Assembly (NCBI GenBank): GCA_003175985.1
Contig: PSRJ01000044.1
Coordinates: forward strand, 1 to 44,797
DNA from: Terriglobia bacterium
GTDB taxonomy: Bacteria; Acidobacteriota; Terriglobia; Bryobacterales; Bryobacteraceae
Length of the DNA stretch: 44,797 bases
Direction of reading: 5' to 3'
Below the pieces are notes generated by a model. The model searched no databases. It worked only from the letters and a program-made list of their open reading frames with translations, and was not told the DNA's origin. A program made the position numbers and the translations under genes. Numbering within the stretch: position 1 is the stretch's first letter; every line of letters begins with the position of its first letter. Below are positions 29,238 through 36,444 of this stretch, in pieces.

Positions 29238-29266
29238 TTGCCCGCGTCCCCCGAGCGGGATATAAT
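29238..29266 (+). promoter_or_regulatory. Sigma-70 promoter of the XRE/S24 regulator
   Basis: TTGCCC (29238-29243) and a perfect TATAAT (29261-29266) with 17-bp spacing. Transcription would start near 29273, 44 nt before the ATG at 29317, which has GAGGA 8 nt upstream. Confidence 0.75.
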
Positions 29267-29316
29267 ACAAACGCGTTCGCGCGATCGTTTCCAGAACCAC
29301 AAGCGAGGATCATAAC

Positions 29317-30096
29317 ATGGACCGCGCCGGGGAAAAGCTCAGGCGTGCTCGGGAACGCCTCAAGCTGACCTACCGTGATGTGGTGGAAGCCAGCCAGGAG
29401 ATCGCTAAGAGGCGCGGCAATTCGGATTATCTGATCCCTTTGAGCCGTTTGGCGGACATTGAGAACAGTGGCCGGGTTCCTACGATTTTTCGTCTCTATA
29501 CTATGGCCGCCATCTATCGCCTTGATTTACAGGAGGTCATGCGGTGGTATGGAGTTCCCGCCGAGCAACTGCCGGTCGATGCCATGCAAGTCGGGCTGGA
29601 AGGGACGCATCCGATCCCTCTTCCTTTCAGCAACGGTCATCCGGCAGCGCCGCAGCTTCCTGACACTGCCATTGATCTCACCCAGACGACCTCGGTCAGC
29701 CAGTTAATCGGCCGTTGGGGCAAGCTCCCACTGAGCCTCGTCCAAGCTTCCGACGGACGTCAATACCAGTACGCGCTGGTAGGTTCGGATGACTGGTCGA
29801 TGTTCCCGATTCTGCGGCCTGGATCGTTGATTCTGATTGATCAAAGCCGCCGCAAAGTCGCGCGCGGAGGATGGCTCAACGAGTTCGATCGTCCGATTTA
29901 TTTCCTGGAGCACCGCGCCGGATTTGCTTGCGGCTGGTGCACTCTGGATGCGTCCCGGTTAGTGGTGCAGCCGCATCCCTCCTCCGAACAACGCCCTCAG
30001 GTTTTTGCATATCCGGATGAAATTGATGTAATTGGTCAGGTAATTGGCGCGGCTATGCTTCTGGAATCGAAAAAGCGCCGGAATTCTCGGCCCTGA
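29317..30096 (+). CDS. XRE-type HTH regulator with S24/LexA-like C-terminal domain
   Basis: 259 residues. N-terminal helix-turn-helix about 5-75: GEKLRRARERLKLTYRDVVEAS, then LSRLADIENSGRVPT. C-terminal half about 145-250 resembles the S24 (LexA/CI) fold: DDWSMFPILRPGSLILID places Ser161 at the nucleophile site. However, the strand where the catalytic Lys normally lies reads LEHRAGFACGWC, with no Lys. So it probably keeps the dimer/sensor fold without self-cleavage. Has its own promoter and a nearby palindrome. The last 44 bp overlap the convergent gene at 30053. Confidence 0.78.
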   Translation: MDRAGEKLRRARERLKLTYRDVVEASQEIAKRRGNSDYLIPLSRLADIENSGRVPTIFRLYTMAAIYRLDLQEVMRWYGVPAEQLPVDAMQVGLEGTHPIPLPFSNGHPAAPQLPDTAIDLTQTTSVSQLIGRWGKLPLSLVQASDGRQYQYALVGSDDWSMFPILRPGSLILIDQSRRKVARGGWLNEFDRPIYFLEHRAGFACGWCTLDASRLVVQPHPSSEQRPQVFAYPDEIDVIGQVIGAAMLLESKKRRNSRP

Positions 30097-30538
30097 GCAG
30101 CTCTAATAGAGTCTCCAGATCAGCCATATAGAGCTGACGCTCCACGTCGCGGGCGGCCAACGGCACTAATTGCCGGTACGCACGAACTGAATTCCAATTC
30201 CTTTGGGACTCCGCCGCGCCGCATCCATACAAGAATTCGCTGAGATCCCGTTTCTGTTCCGCGAGACTGAATCCAAGCCATTGCGAAAATGCCTGATAAT
30301 GGCTGTGCCGGATGGCCCGATTCACATCCTGCATTGCGAGCATCGGATCAGGACTTTCGTCCCTGTACTTGCCAGTAGACGGATCGAATAGCGCCGCCAG
30401 AAATGACATCCGTCCGAACACGGTGGAAATTTGCGCGGCGGTTCGGCGCCAGCCGAGACCGCTATTGCCGTGTTCCGGCTCTGCCGCCGAACCAGTCAGA
30501 CTAGAGTTTCTCCGGGATACCGCTGCACTCGCCTGCAT
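30053..30538 (-). CDS. 161-residue hypothetical protein
   Basis: A soluble, helix-rich protein with no signal peptide: GRMSFLAALFDPSTGKYRDESPDP, then SHYQAFSQWLGFSLAEQKRDL and RQLVPLAARDVERQLYMADLETLLELL. No family recognised. The first 40 residues are less convincing; a start at MSFLAAL (near residue 44) is possible. Its 3' end overlaps the end of the XRE regulator by 44 bp in the convergent direction, which is why both reading frames are kept with some caution. Confidence 0.55.
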   Translation of the reverse strand: MQASAAVSRRNSSLTGSAAEPEHGNSGLGWRRTAAQISTVFGRMSFLAALFDPSTGKYRDESPDPMLAMQDVNRAIRHSHYQAFSQWLGFSLAEQKRDLSEFLYGCGAAESQRNWNSVRAYRQLVPLAARDVERQLYMADLETLLELLRAENSGAFSIPEA

Positions 30539-30639
30539 TCGAGTTGTACCACTGATTCTACACCCGCGCTTAAGGCTAAGGAAAACTCACTAGGTTCTAG
30601 AGTAGTTCACCTCAGTTTGTTCCAATTTCAGAAAAAAAC

Positions 30640-30685
30640 TTGAGAGGAACACCTTATATCGGTACCGTTCCGTATAGTATAGTAC
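30640..30685 (+). promoter_or_regulatory. A/T-rich promoter-like region before the small secreted peptide
   Basis: Two overlapping TATAGT boxes (30673-30678 and 30678-30683) about 45 bp upstream of the peptide start, in the most A/T-rich patch of the area. A TTGAGA at 30640-30645 is too far away for a normal -35. Promoter function is likely, its exact elements uncertain. Confidence 0.35.
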
Positions 30686-30726
30686 ATTAGTTAATACACT
30701 TTGGTTAGCAGAAAGGACCTATCTCG

Positions 30727-30837
30727 ATGAAAAAGCTGTTCTTGCTGGCACTCCTGGCGTTGGCCTTCACCACGACGGTGGTTCGGGCGGACCTCGCTCC
30801 GCTCCCCGAGTGCAACCCCTGCCCATGGGTTCGCTAG
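30727..30837 (+). CDS. 36-residue secreted peptide with a CxxC tail
   Basis: MKKLFLLALLALAFTTTVVRA is a textbook signal peptide (two Lys, a hydrophobic core, an xxA cleavage site). The mature product would be only 15 residues: DLAPLPECNPCPWVR, with Pro-rich sequence and a Cys-x-x-Cys pair. AAAGGA lies about 10 nt before the ATG. Too short for most gene callers. 59 bp after its stop begins a multi-spanning membrane protein on the same strand. It could be a secreted signal, a redox or metal-binding peptide, or a bacteriocin-like product; none of these can be chosen from sequence. Confidence 0.6.
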   Translation: MKKLFLLALLALAFTTTVVRADLAPLPECNPCPWVR

Positions 30838-30896
30838 AGCCTGCAACGTTCGGTGACGCTCGGTGTTAAAGTTAGCAATAGGTATTGTTAACGATA

Positions 30897-31679
30897 ATGC
30901 CGAGTGTCACTCCGGTTACCGTTCTTGAATTTCTTGTTCTGACCGCCGCCGGATTAGCCTCCTTCAAGCTCTGGTATACGGGCTTATTTCGAAAATACAA
31001 AGCTCTTTTTGCCTTTCTGGTCTTCCGCTGTGTGTTTTACTCACTGGCAACCTTTTGGTTTACGGACATCCGTTCTGGCGGTTATTTGAAGTTCTGGGTG
31101 GTGACGCAGCCTATTGCCTGGCTTCTTTCCGTTCTTATACTCCTTGAGCTATATACCCTGGTTTTAGAGAAGCACAAAGGCTTGGCGAGCTTAGGCCGTT
31201 GGTTCCAATATGCCGGCCTTTCGCTTTCCATCCTGATTTCGGGCTTGGCGCTGCTTCCGCAGATCCGCACGGGACAAGTCCAGATCTCCGTGATTCTGGC
31301 ATATTATTACGCAATAGAGCGGGGCGTCGACTTTAGCCTGCTGATTTTTCTGGTATTTATTCTCGTCTGGCTCACCCGATATCCGGTGCCGATCAGCCGC
31401 AACGTGCTGGTGCACAGTGTCGTGTATGCCACCATGTTCTTTAGCAGTACGGTGGCCATGTTCACGCGTGTTTTCCTGGGATTTCAACTTTCCCGAACGG
31501 TGAGCACGATCATGCTGGGCATCCTGGCGGCCTGCCTTCTGGTCTGGCTGGTCTTCCTGAGTCCGAAGGGAGAGGAAGTAAGGGTACGCGTTCCGCGCCT
31601 CGAACCCGAGCAAGAACAGCGGATTTTGGACCATTTGGAGGCCTTAAACCGCACCCTGTTAAAAGTCTCGCGCCAATAA
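30897..31679 (+). CDS. Seven-helix hypothetical membrane protein
   Basis: 260 residues with about seven evenly spaced transmembrane segments (VTVLEFLVLTAAGLASFKLW, LFAFLVFRCVFYSLATFWF, IAWLLSVLILLELYTLVL, LSLSILISGLALLP, FSLLIFLVFILVWL, VVYATMFFSSTVAMF, TIMLGILAACLLVWLVFL). A short charged C-terminal tail follows (LEPEQEQRILDHLEALNRTL), which looks helical. No enzymatic motif seen. I recognise the style as a common acidobacterial membrane family without known function. ATG 30897 is preferred to TTG 30885; neither has a strong ribosome-binding site. Confidence 0.72.
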   Translation: MPSVTPVTVLEFLVLTAAGLASFKLWYTGLFRKYKALFAFLVFRCVFYSLATFWFTDIRSGGYLKFWVVTQPIAWLLSVLILLELYTLVLEKHKGLASLGRWFQYAGLSLSILISGLALLPQIRTGQVQISVILAYYYAIERGVDFSLLIFLVFILVWLTRYPVPISRNVLVHSVVYATMFFSSTVAMFTRVFLGFQLSRTVSTIMLGILAACLLVWLVFLSPKGEEVRVRVPRLEPEQEQRILDHLEALNRTLLKVSRQ

Positions 31680-31725
31680 GGTGTTATCTTTGGTTAATTC
31701 AGTTCTATCCATACCTTAACTTTAT

Positions 31726-31754
31726 TTGCATTTTGCGGCTATTCGCCGTATGAT
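31726..31754 (+). promoter_or_regulatory. Sigma-70 promoter for the single-pass membrane protein
   Basis: TTGCAT (31726-31731) and TATGAT (31749-31754) with 17-bp spacing; start of transcription near 31761, about 20 nt before the ATG. The gene therefore need not depend on the 7-helix gene upstream. Confidence 0.6.
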
Positions 31755-31779
31755 TTTCTTGGAGACGGTGTAAAACAGG

Positions 31780-32310
31780 ATGAACTGGATCGCAATGGTA
31801 GTTCTGATCACCCTAGCAATCGGAGTGGGAATGTGCTGGCTGGTGAGCCGCTTGGCGAATCCGAAAGCCAGTTTGCCCGTGACTGCCGGCTGGATCGAAG
31901 CATTATCCATTGAGCGATACCGGCCTATGATGCGCCTGCTGGATGCAGAAGATCTGGAGTTTCTCCGTTCTCAGCCCGGGTTTACGCCGCGCATGGCGGC
32001 GCGGTTGCGGGTCCAGCGTTGCCAGATCTTCCGTGGATATTTGCGCTGCCTGAGCGGCGATTTCGCCAAAGTATGTATGGCGATTAAGATCCTGTTATTG
32101 CAATCGCGCGACGATCGGCCGGATCTGGCGGCGGCTCTGCTCCGCCAGCAGGTTTTATTCGCCGGCGGAATGCTCGCTGTCCAATTTCGCCTTTTCCTTT
32201 ATCGCTGGGGATTCTGCGGCGCCGACGTAACCGGGCTGGTCAAGATCTTCGACATCATGCGCCTGGAATTGCAGAGCATGGTTCCCGTTACCTTGGGAAT
32301 GGAAGCATAA
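31780..32310 (+). CDS. 176-residue single-pass membrane protein
   Basis: N-terminal anchor about 4-25 (IAMVVLITLAIGVGMCWLV), then a basic helical cytosolic domain: SIERYRPMMRLLDAEDLEFLRSQPGFTPRMAARL, RCQIFRGYLRCLSGDF, and LAAALLRQQVLFAGGMLAVQFRLFLYRWGF. Possibly membrane-associated along its length. Its own promoter lies just upstream. No family with a known function recognised; it lies next to the seven-helix protein and the secreted peptide. Confidence 0.72.
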   Translation: MNWIAMVVLITLAIGVGMCWLVSRLANPKASLPVTAGWIEALSIERYRPMMRLLDAEDLEFLRSQPGFTPRMAARLRVQRCQIFRGYLRCLSGDFAKVCMAIKILLLQSRDDRPDLAAALLRQQVLFAGGMLAVQFRLFLYRWGFCGADVTGLVKIFDIMRLELQSMVPVTLGMEA

Positions 32311-32327
32311 TTCCCCGGAATTCGCTC

Positions 32328-33065
32328 TCACAATCGCTTCAATATTTCTTTGGCTTCGCGTAAATGCGGGAACTGTTTTTCCGCTTCACGGAATTCGCGC
32401 GTATGCACTCTGCGCCGCGAACCCTGATGATCGACAGGAAATCGAAGGTGCAGCATTTCGTGAAACATCACGTATTCCAACGCCAGTCCCGGCGTGCTCT
32501 CGCGGTCGAATATGCGGCTAATAATGATGGCGTTGTGAGAGGGGTCGAAGTGGCCCAGCATGCCGCGTGCCGGGCGCCGGCTCCAGCCTAACTGCGGCCG
32601 GCCGAGCAGCCCGTTGAAGAATCGCTGGTTGAGGTCTTCGAAAATCACCTCCAGATTACGAAAATCGCCTTGCGGGCCGGAAACGAATTTACGGCCGCGA
32701 ATTTGCCGGACCAGGTGCATTTGCCGCCGCATGTCACGCCGGTTCAGATAAAGGCGGTACCGGTGCGCATAGACGCGCGGTACAGGCCGGCGGTAGAGCT
32801 TGCGCAAGAGAATGTGCGCCAGCGCCTCGGTCACAAGCGCCGGCGCACCGGCCAGTAAGTCGGAAATGCGCACGTGCAGGCGGCCATCCTCCAGACGGAT
32901 GAAGCTGTCCGCATTAGCGAAGCTGCAAAATTCGATCACGAGATGCGGCAAAGGTGTGCGCGGCTTTAACTCCCGGAATACACGCGCGTAAATCTCTTCC
33001 GGAGACTCAAAGAACAGTGAGCTTTGGACGTTCTCCGCGCCAGGCCAGCCCTGCGGGTTTCCCAT
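32328..33065 (-). CDS. SprT-like zinc metalloprotease-family protein
   Basis: 245 residues. The C-terminal third carries the zinc site FHEMLHLRF (His202, Glu203, His206) followed by HQGSRRRVHTREFREAEKQFP, where a third ligand is expected. That arrangement and length fit SprT-like/M48-like proteins, which in eukaryotes (Spartan) repair DNA-protein crosslinks; the bacterial role is poorly known. No signal peptide, so cytosolic. ATG at 33065 opens a Pro-rich N-terminus; no good ribosome-binding site was noticed. Divergent from fabH. Confidence 0.82.
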   Translation of the reverse strand: MGNPQGWPGAENVQSSLFFESPEEIYARVFRELKPRTPLPHLVIEFCSFANADSFIRLEDGRLHVRISDLLAGAPALVTEALAHILLRKLYRRPVPRVYAHRYRLYLNRRDMRRQMHLVRQIRGRKFVSGPQGDFRNLEVIFEDLNQRFFNGLLGRPQLGWSRRPARGMLGHFDPSHNAIIISRIFDRESTPGLALEYVMFHEMLHLRFPVDHQGSRRRVHTREFREAEKQFPHLREAKEILKRL

Positions 33066-33171
33066 TCCTTACCAGACTACTACCACGGACATCGCTCGCG
33101 TTCGCGTGAGCATACAAGCCGTACGCGGATCGCGCGCGAATGCGCTACCCTGATCTCTTAGGAAAACGCCA

Positions 33172-34164
33172 TTGCCAAAAGCCAAAATCACTGCCCTCGG
33201 GTGTTATACGCCTTCGCGTGTCCTCACGAATCAGGATTTGGAATCGATGGTCGCCACCAACGACCGCTGGATCGTAGAACGGACTGGAATCCGCGAGCGG
33301 CACATCGCGCCGCCGGAGATTGCGACTTCCGACATGGCGATCGCGGCTGCCCGGTGCGCACTGGCGCAGCGAGGCATCGATGCCTCAGGAATCGATGCCA
33401 TTATTGTCTGCACGGTTACTCCCGACATGTTCTTCCCGGCAACCGCCTGCCTGGTGCAGAACGCGCTGGGAGCGCGCCGCGCCTGGGGATTCGACCTGGT
33501 GGCCGCCTGTTCGGGTTTCGTGTACGGAACCACTACCGCGGCGCACCTGGTGGCGGCAGGCACGCATCGCAGGGTGCTGGTGATCGGTTCCGATACAATG
33601 AGCCGCATCATCGATTACACCGATCGTTCCACCTGCATCCTGTTTGGGGATGCCGCTGGCGCGATGCTAATCGAAAGTGCCGCCGAGGAGGAAGACTTCA
33701 CCTTCATTGACTTTCTCGGTGAGATCGACGGTTCTGGCGGCGAGTATCTCAAGATGCCTGCAGGCGGAAGCCGGCTGCCTGCTTCGCACGAAACCGTCGA
33801 GCGGCGCTTGCACTACGTCCACCAGGAAGGCCAGCAGGTGTTTAAGTATGCCGTTCGCAAGATGTATGAGTCTTGCAAGGAACTGCTGGACCGCAACGGG
33901 CTGACCAGCCGTGACGTCGGCATCCTCATACCTCATCAGGCCAACGGCCGTATCATCTCCGCCACTGCCGAACGGCTGGCGTTGCCGCCGGATAAGGTGC
34001 TGATCAACATCGACCGTTACGGCAACACGACGGCGGCAACCATACCGCTAGCCACTCAGGATGCCATACATCAGGGCCGTCTTAGAAAGGGCGACCTGGT
34101 GATGTTCGCGGCCGTGGGAGCAGGCTACACGGTGGGGGCAAGCCTGTGGCGCTGGGCATATTGA
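33172..34164 (+). CDS. fabH: 3-oxoacyl-ACP synthase III (KAS III)
   Basis: 330 residues, family length. Condenses acetyl-CoA (or a branched acyl-CoA) with malonyl-ACP to start fatty-acid synthesis. Catalytic triad: Cys113 in VAACSGFVYGT, His255 in PHQANGRI, Asn285 in RYGNTTAATIPLA. N-terminus ALGCYTPSRVLTNQDLES and WIVERTGIRERHI are typical. TTG at 33172 is used because AGGAAAA lies about 8 nt upstream. No other fab genes are nearby, so this may be a second or specialised KAS III. Confidence 0.92.
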   Translation: MPKAKITALGCYTPSRVLTNQDLESMVATNDRWIVERTGIRERHIAPPEIATSDMAIAAARCALAQRGIDASGIDAIIVCTVTPDMFFPATACLVQNALGARRAWGFDLVAACSGFVYGTTTAAHLVAAGTHRRVLVIGSDTMSRIIDYTDRSTCILFGDAAGAMLIESAAEEEDFTFIDFLGEIDGSGGEYLKMPAGGSRLPASHETVERRLHYVHQEGQQVFKYAVRKMYESCKELLDRNGLTSRDVGILIPHQANGRIISATAERLALPPDKVLINIDRYGNTTAATIPLATQDAIHQGRLRKGDLVMFAAVGAGYTVGASLWRWAY

Positions 34165-34176
34165 GGGCCGTCCGCT

Positions 34177-35589
34177 TTACTTGAGCTCCCGCAGGCGAAC
34201 GCCGATTTCTTTATCGCGGAGCAGATCGAGGACTAAGATCCCACCCGGATCCGTAGTTTCCTCGGACACTTCCTCGTCGTCTATTTCCACTTGATAGGTG
34301 TGCCGCGGCGCCAGCCCGATCAGGATCAGTCCCTCCTGATCCTCTTCGAGCGTCACATGAAAGTTCATCGCGCCCGCACCGAAGTAAACCAGCGCGCTAT
34401 CGAATTTAACCGGCGCCGGCGCGGTTTTCAAATCGAGCGCGCTGACGCGCCCGTTGCGAAATAGCTGTGCGACGCCATCGAAATAACCGAACCACTCCGC
34501 AGTATCGTCCCAATCGGAGCGCAGGAACAAGCGGCCGGTTGCAGAGTCGTGGTAGAGCAGCGGCAGGATGGTGAAGCTCAAGCCCGGCTGGTAGGGATTA
34601 GCCCAGAGGAATTCGTAGGGCGCACCCAGCGGGCTGCGCAGCATGAAATGGTCGCGCATCAGCCAGCCTTGCAAGTACTGACTTTCCTCGCCGTTGCTGT
34701 CATAAGCAACCATGGCGAGCTCCGCGGCGCGGGAGTAGGTAGCTTGGGTCAGATCCGGTTCTCCTCCGGGGACGGATGCTCCAATGCGGTAGTCGTTATC
34801 ATCGCCGGGAAAGGGCGCCGGGTAGTGGCTCATCAAGTGTTCCACCGGGAATTGCTTGAAGAATCGCGGATCGGATTCGCGCAGATCGATGTTGGTGCTG
34901 TCCCGCAGCGCGTGTAACAGTTCCCAAAGCGGAAAGGCATCGTCGCGCCGGACAGGATTGCGTCCGCTGGAAAGCGCGGGCGCGACCTTTTCGCCCCACC
35001 AGTTGCGGACGATACGTTCCAACTCCAGCTTCGGGGACTGCGGAACGTGATCGAACAACGCCACAGCCGCCAGGAGGCGCGAGCGCACCGCGGGAATGCT
35101 CTCGTCGGCGGCGGTCTCCGTCATACGTTTCTGGATCCGCGCCGCGAGGTCGCGCCGTTGAGTTTCGCTGAGCAGGTCCTGACACCAGTCGAAGACGAGG
35201 GCCAGTTGCCGCAGGTCGGCGCCGGGCCCGAGAGCCCAGGCGACGGCACGCTGGCCGGCCGCCGCATTGCGGGTCACCTGGTAGTAGAGGGCTTGGGCGA
35301 ACGCGCCTTCCGGCATGGGAGCGTCCGCCGATACGAACCCATCCAATTGCTGCCAGCGCACCGACATCCGCTCCCGTTCGCGTTGCAGGAGACGCAATCG
35401 CGGCGGCCGCAGGAACAGGCGGGGGTGTTCGGTGAAGACCGCGACCGGGTCCTCGGCGCCCGCCGGGGCTGGGGTGCGTCCCGCGGGCGGCCTGGCTTCG
35501 CGGGATGTTTGCGGAACCGCCGCCTGGGAAAACAGCAGCAAGAACAAAGCTAGGCTGGAAACCGGGCGCATTCTTCGACATTGTGTCAT
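34177..35589 (-). CDS. Secreted heparinase II/III-like protein
   Basis: 470 residues. Signal peptide about 7-26 (PVSSLALFLLLFSQAAVPQ). HPRLFLRPPRLRLLQRERERM then helical repeats to about 260 (ALYYQVTRNAAAGQRAVAWAL, LVFDWCQDLLSETQRRDL) match the alpha/alpha toroid of heparinase II/III-like polysaccharide lyases. The C-terminal part (from about 330) is beta-rich, as in their super-sandwich domain (LFLRSDWDDTAEWFGYFDG). Shorter than full lyases (over 600 residues), and catalytic residues cannot be confirmed. ATG 35589 or 35571 both precede the signal peptide. Sits 12 bp from the convergent fabH end. Confidence 0.6.
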   Translation of the reverse strand: MTQCRRMRPVSSLALFLLLFSQAAVPQTSREARPPAGRTPAPAGAEDPVAVFTEHPRLFLRPPRLRLLQRERERMSVRWQQLDGFVSADAPMPEGAFAQALYYQVTRNAAAGQRAVAWALGPGADLRQLALVFDWCQDLLSETQRRDLAARIQKRMTETAADESIPAVRSRLLAAVALFDHVPQSPKLELERIVRNWWGEKVAPALSSGRNPVRRDDAFPLWELLHALRDSTNIDLRESDPRFFKQFPVEHLMSHYPAPFPGDDNDYRIGASVPGGEPDLTQATYSRAAELAMVAYDSNGEESQYLQGWLMRDHFMLRSPLGAPYEFLWANPYQPGLSFTILPLLYHDSATGRLFLRSDWDDTAEWFGYFDGVAQLFRNGRVSALDLKTAPAPVKFDSALVYFGAGAMNFHVTLEEDQEGLILIGLAPRHTYQVEIDDEEVSEETTDPGGILVLDLLRDKEIGVRLRELK

Positions 35590-35708
35590 AGCGACACACC
35601 ACCCGCCCAAAGCAGCCCTGCGCCACTGGTCTGGTTTTCCACAAACTATTTGATTCGAAATCGGTTTCCGAGATTGACACATGGAGGTCTGATTGCTAAA
35701 TATGGTTC

Positions 35709-36075
35709 TGAATTGGCGAAGTAACTTCAAACCTGCCCTCTGCTGCAACAGGCAGGCGGAAGACAAGTGAGCCGAAGAGACAGCGTGCTTGCGGGAGCCG
35801 ATGTTTGCAAGAGTTTTAGCTTACTATTCTTCCCTTGGCGGTTGCTGCAGAGGGGTTTTTTTGTAAAGCGGTTTCCAACGATCTCTCCGGCGGATCACGA
35901 GTAGCGGTAGTTGTCTGGCGTTTCTGGAAAGGAAAATTAGGACGCGGACCGGACCAGGAACGTATCGAAGGTAATTCGGTCACCAGCCAGCCCGCCGCTG
36001 GATCCCAGCCCAACTTGGGCGAGCCGCATCGGAGTCAGCCCCGAAAGTCAGGGGGCGGGCCCGATGCGGTTTTTC
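35709..36075 (+). ncRNA. Candidate structured RNA or attenuating leader
   Basis: Starts about 7 nt after the candidate promoter at 35674-35702 and ends in the terminator at 36024-36074. It contains at least three further short inverted repeats, two of them directly before the terminator. Length near 370 nt. It shows none of the signatures I looked for: tmRNA, RNase P, SRP RNA, 6S, or cobalamin, TPP, SAM or glycine riboswitches. It could be a stand-alone small RNA, or a leader that controls the small Cys-rich protein at 36199. The 5' end is a guess. Confidence 0.35.
36024..36074 (+). terminator. Strong intrinsic terminator upstream of the 81-residue gene
   Basis: CCGCATCGG (36024-36032) pairs perfectly with 36061-36069; an inner GCCCC (36038-36042) pairs with GGGGC (36052-36056). 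It is followed by TTTTTCTTTT. It ends no known gene on this strand, which implies an unannotated transcript upstream or attenuation of the gene downstream. Confidence 0.85.
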
Positions 36076-36198
36076 TTTTGGGGGACCATTTCCGCGGAGG
36101 GTACCGTAACGCTAACCAACCGTAGGGACGTACTCCAACCTAAAGGGGTCTGGAGTCTTTCGCTGGAACAGCCGATATATATCAGTGAGGGCAGCGAT

Positions 36199-36444
36199 AT
36201 GAACACCGATCGCCCAGTCGCAAAGGCCGCCAGGCAGCTCGTCGCCGACAAGCAGCCCACAGTGGGCCAGGCCAACTGCTATGTAGAGCCGGCGCCGCTC
36301 GCCGAAGTCATGTTCGACCAGCTCGAATATCTGGTCGAGCACAGTGGCCGCGATTGCCCCCCCGAGTGCCTGGACTGCGGTAGACTGCAGCAGGTGAAGA
36401 ACTGGTTGTTACTGCCGTTTCGCTCGAGTCCCTGCGCAAGCTAG
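36199..36444 (+). CDS. 81-residue Cys-containing small protein
   Basis: Begins MNTDRPVAKAARQLVADKQ; the second half is FDQLEYLVEHSGRDCPPECLDCGRLQQVKNWLLLPF. The three-Cys cluster CPPECLDC looks like a small metal or redox site, though a fourth Cys lies far away (Cys near residues 27 and 79). GAGGG lies 8-12 nt before the ATG. I recall similar short acidobacterial proteins ending in a CARLxxVxxLLLxPF-like pattern, but cannot name a family. Its TAG stop is shared base-for-base with the convergent gene (CTAG at 36441-36444). Confidence 0.62.
   Translation: MNTDRPVAKAARQLVADKQPTVGQANCYVEPAPLAEVMFDQLEYLVEHSGRDCPPECLDCGRLQQVKNWLLLPFRSSPCAS

Larger units (their letters stand above)
35590..36198. 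other. 609-bp gene-free region with promoter, hairpins and terminator
   Basis: No convincing ORF. On the plus strand it holds a TTGACA box (35674-35679) with TAAATA 17 bp later; hairpins CCTGCC/GGCAGG (35732-35756), CCAGC/GCTGG (35987-36001) and GCCCAA/TTGGGC (36008-36020); and a strong intrinsic terminator at 36024-36074. The remaining 124 bp lead to the small-protein gene at 36199. See the ncRNA entry. Confidence 0.5.

Noticed and set aside
35835..36125. 96-codon frame in the intergenic region
   Set aside because: Runs straight through the strong terminator and has no ribosome-binding site or protein-like pattern; the non-coding reading is preferred.
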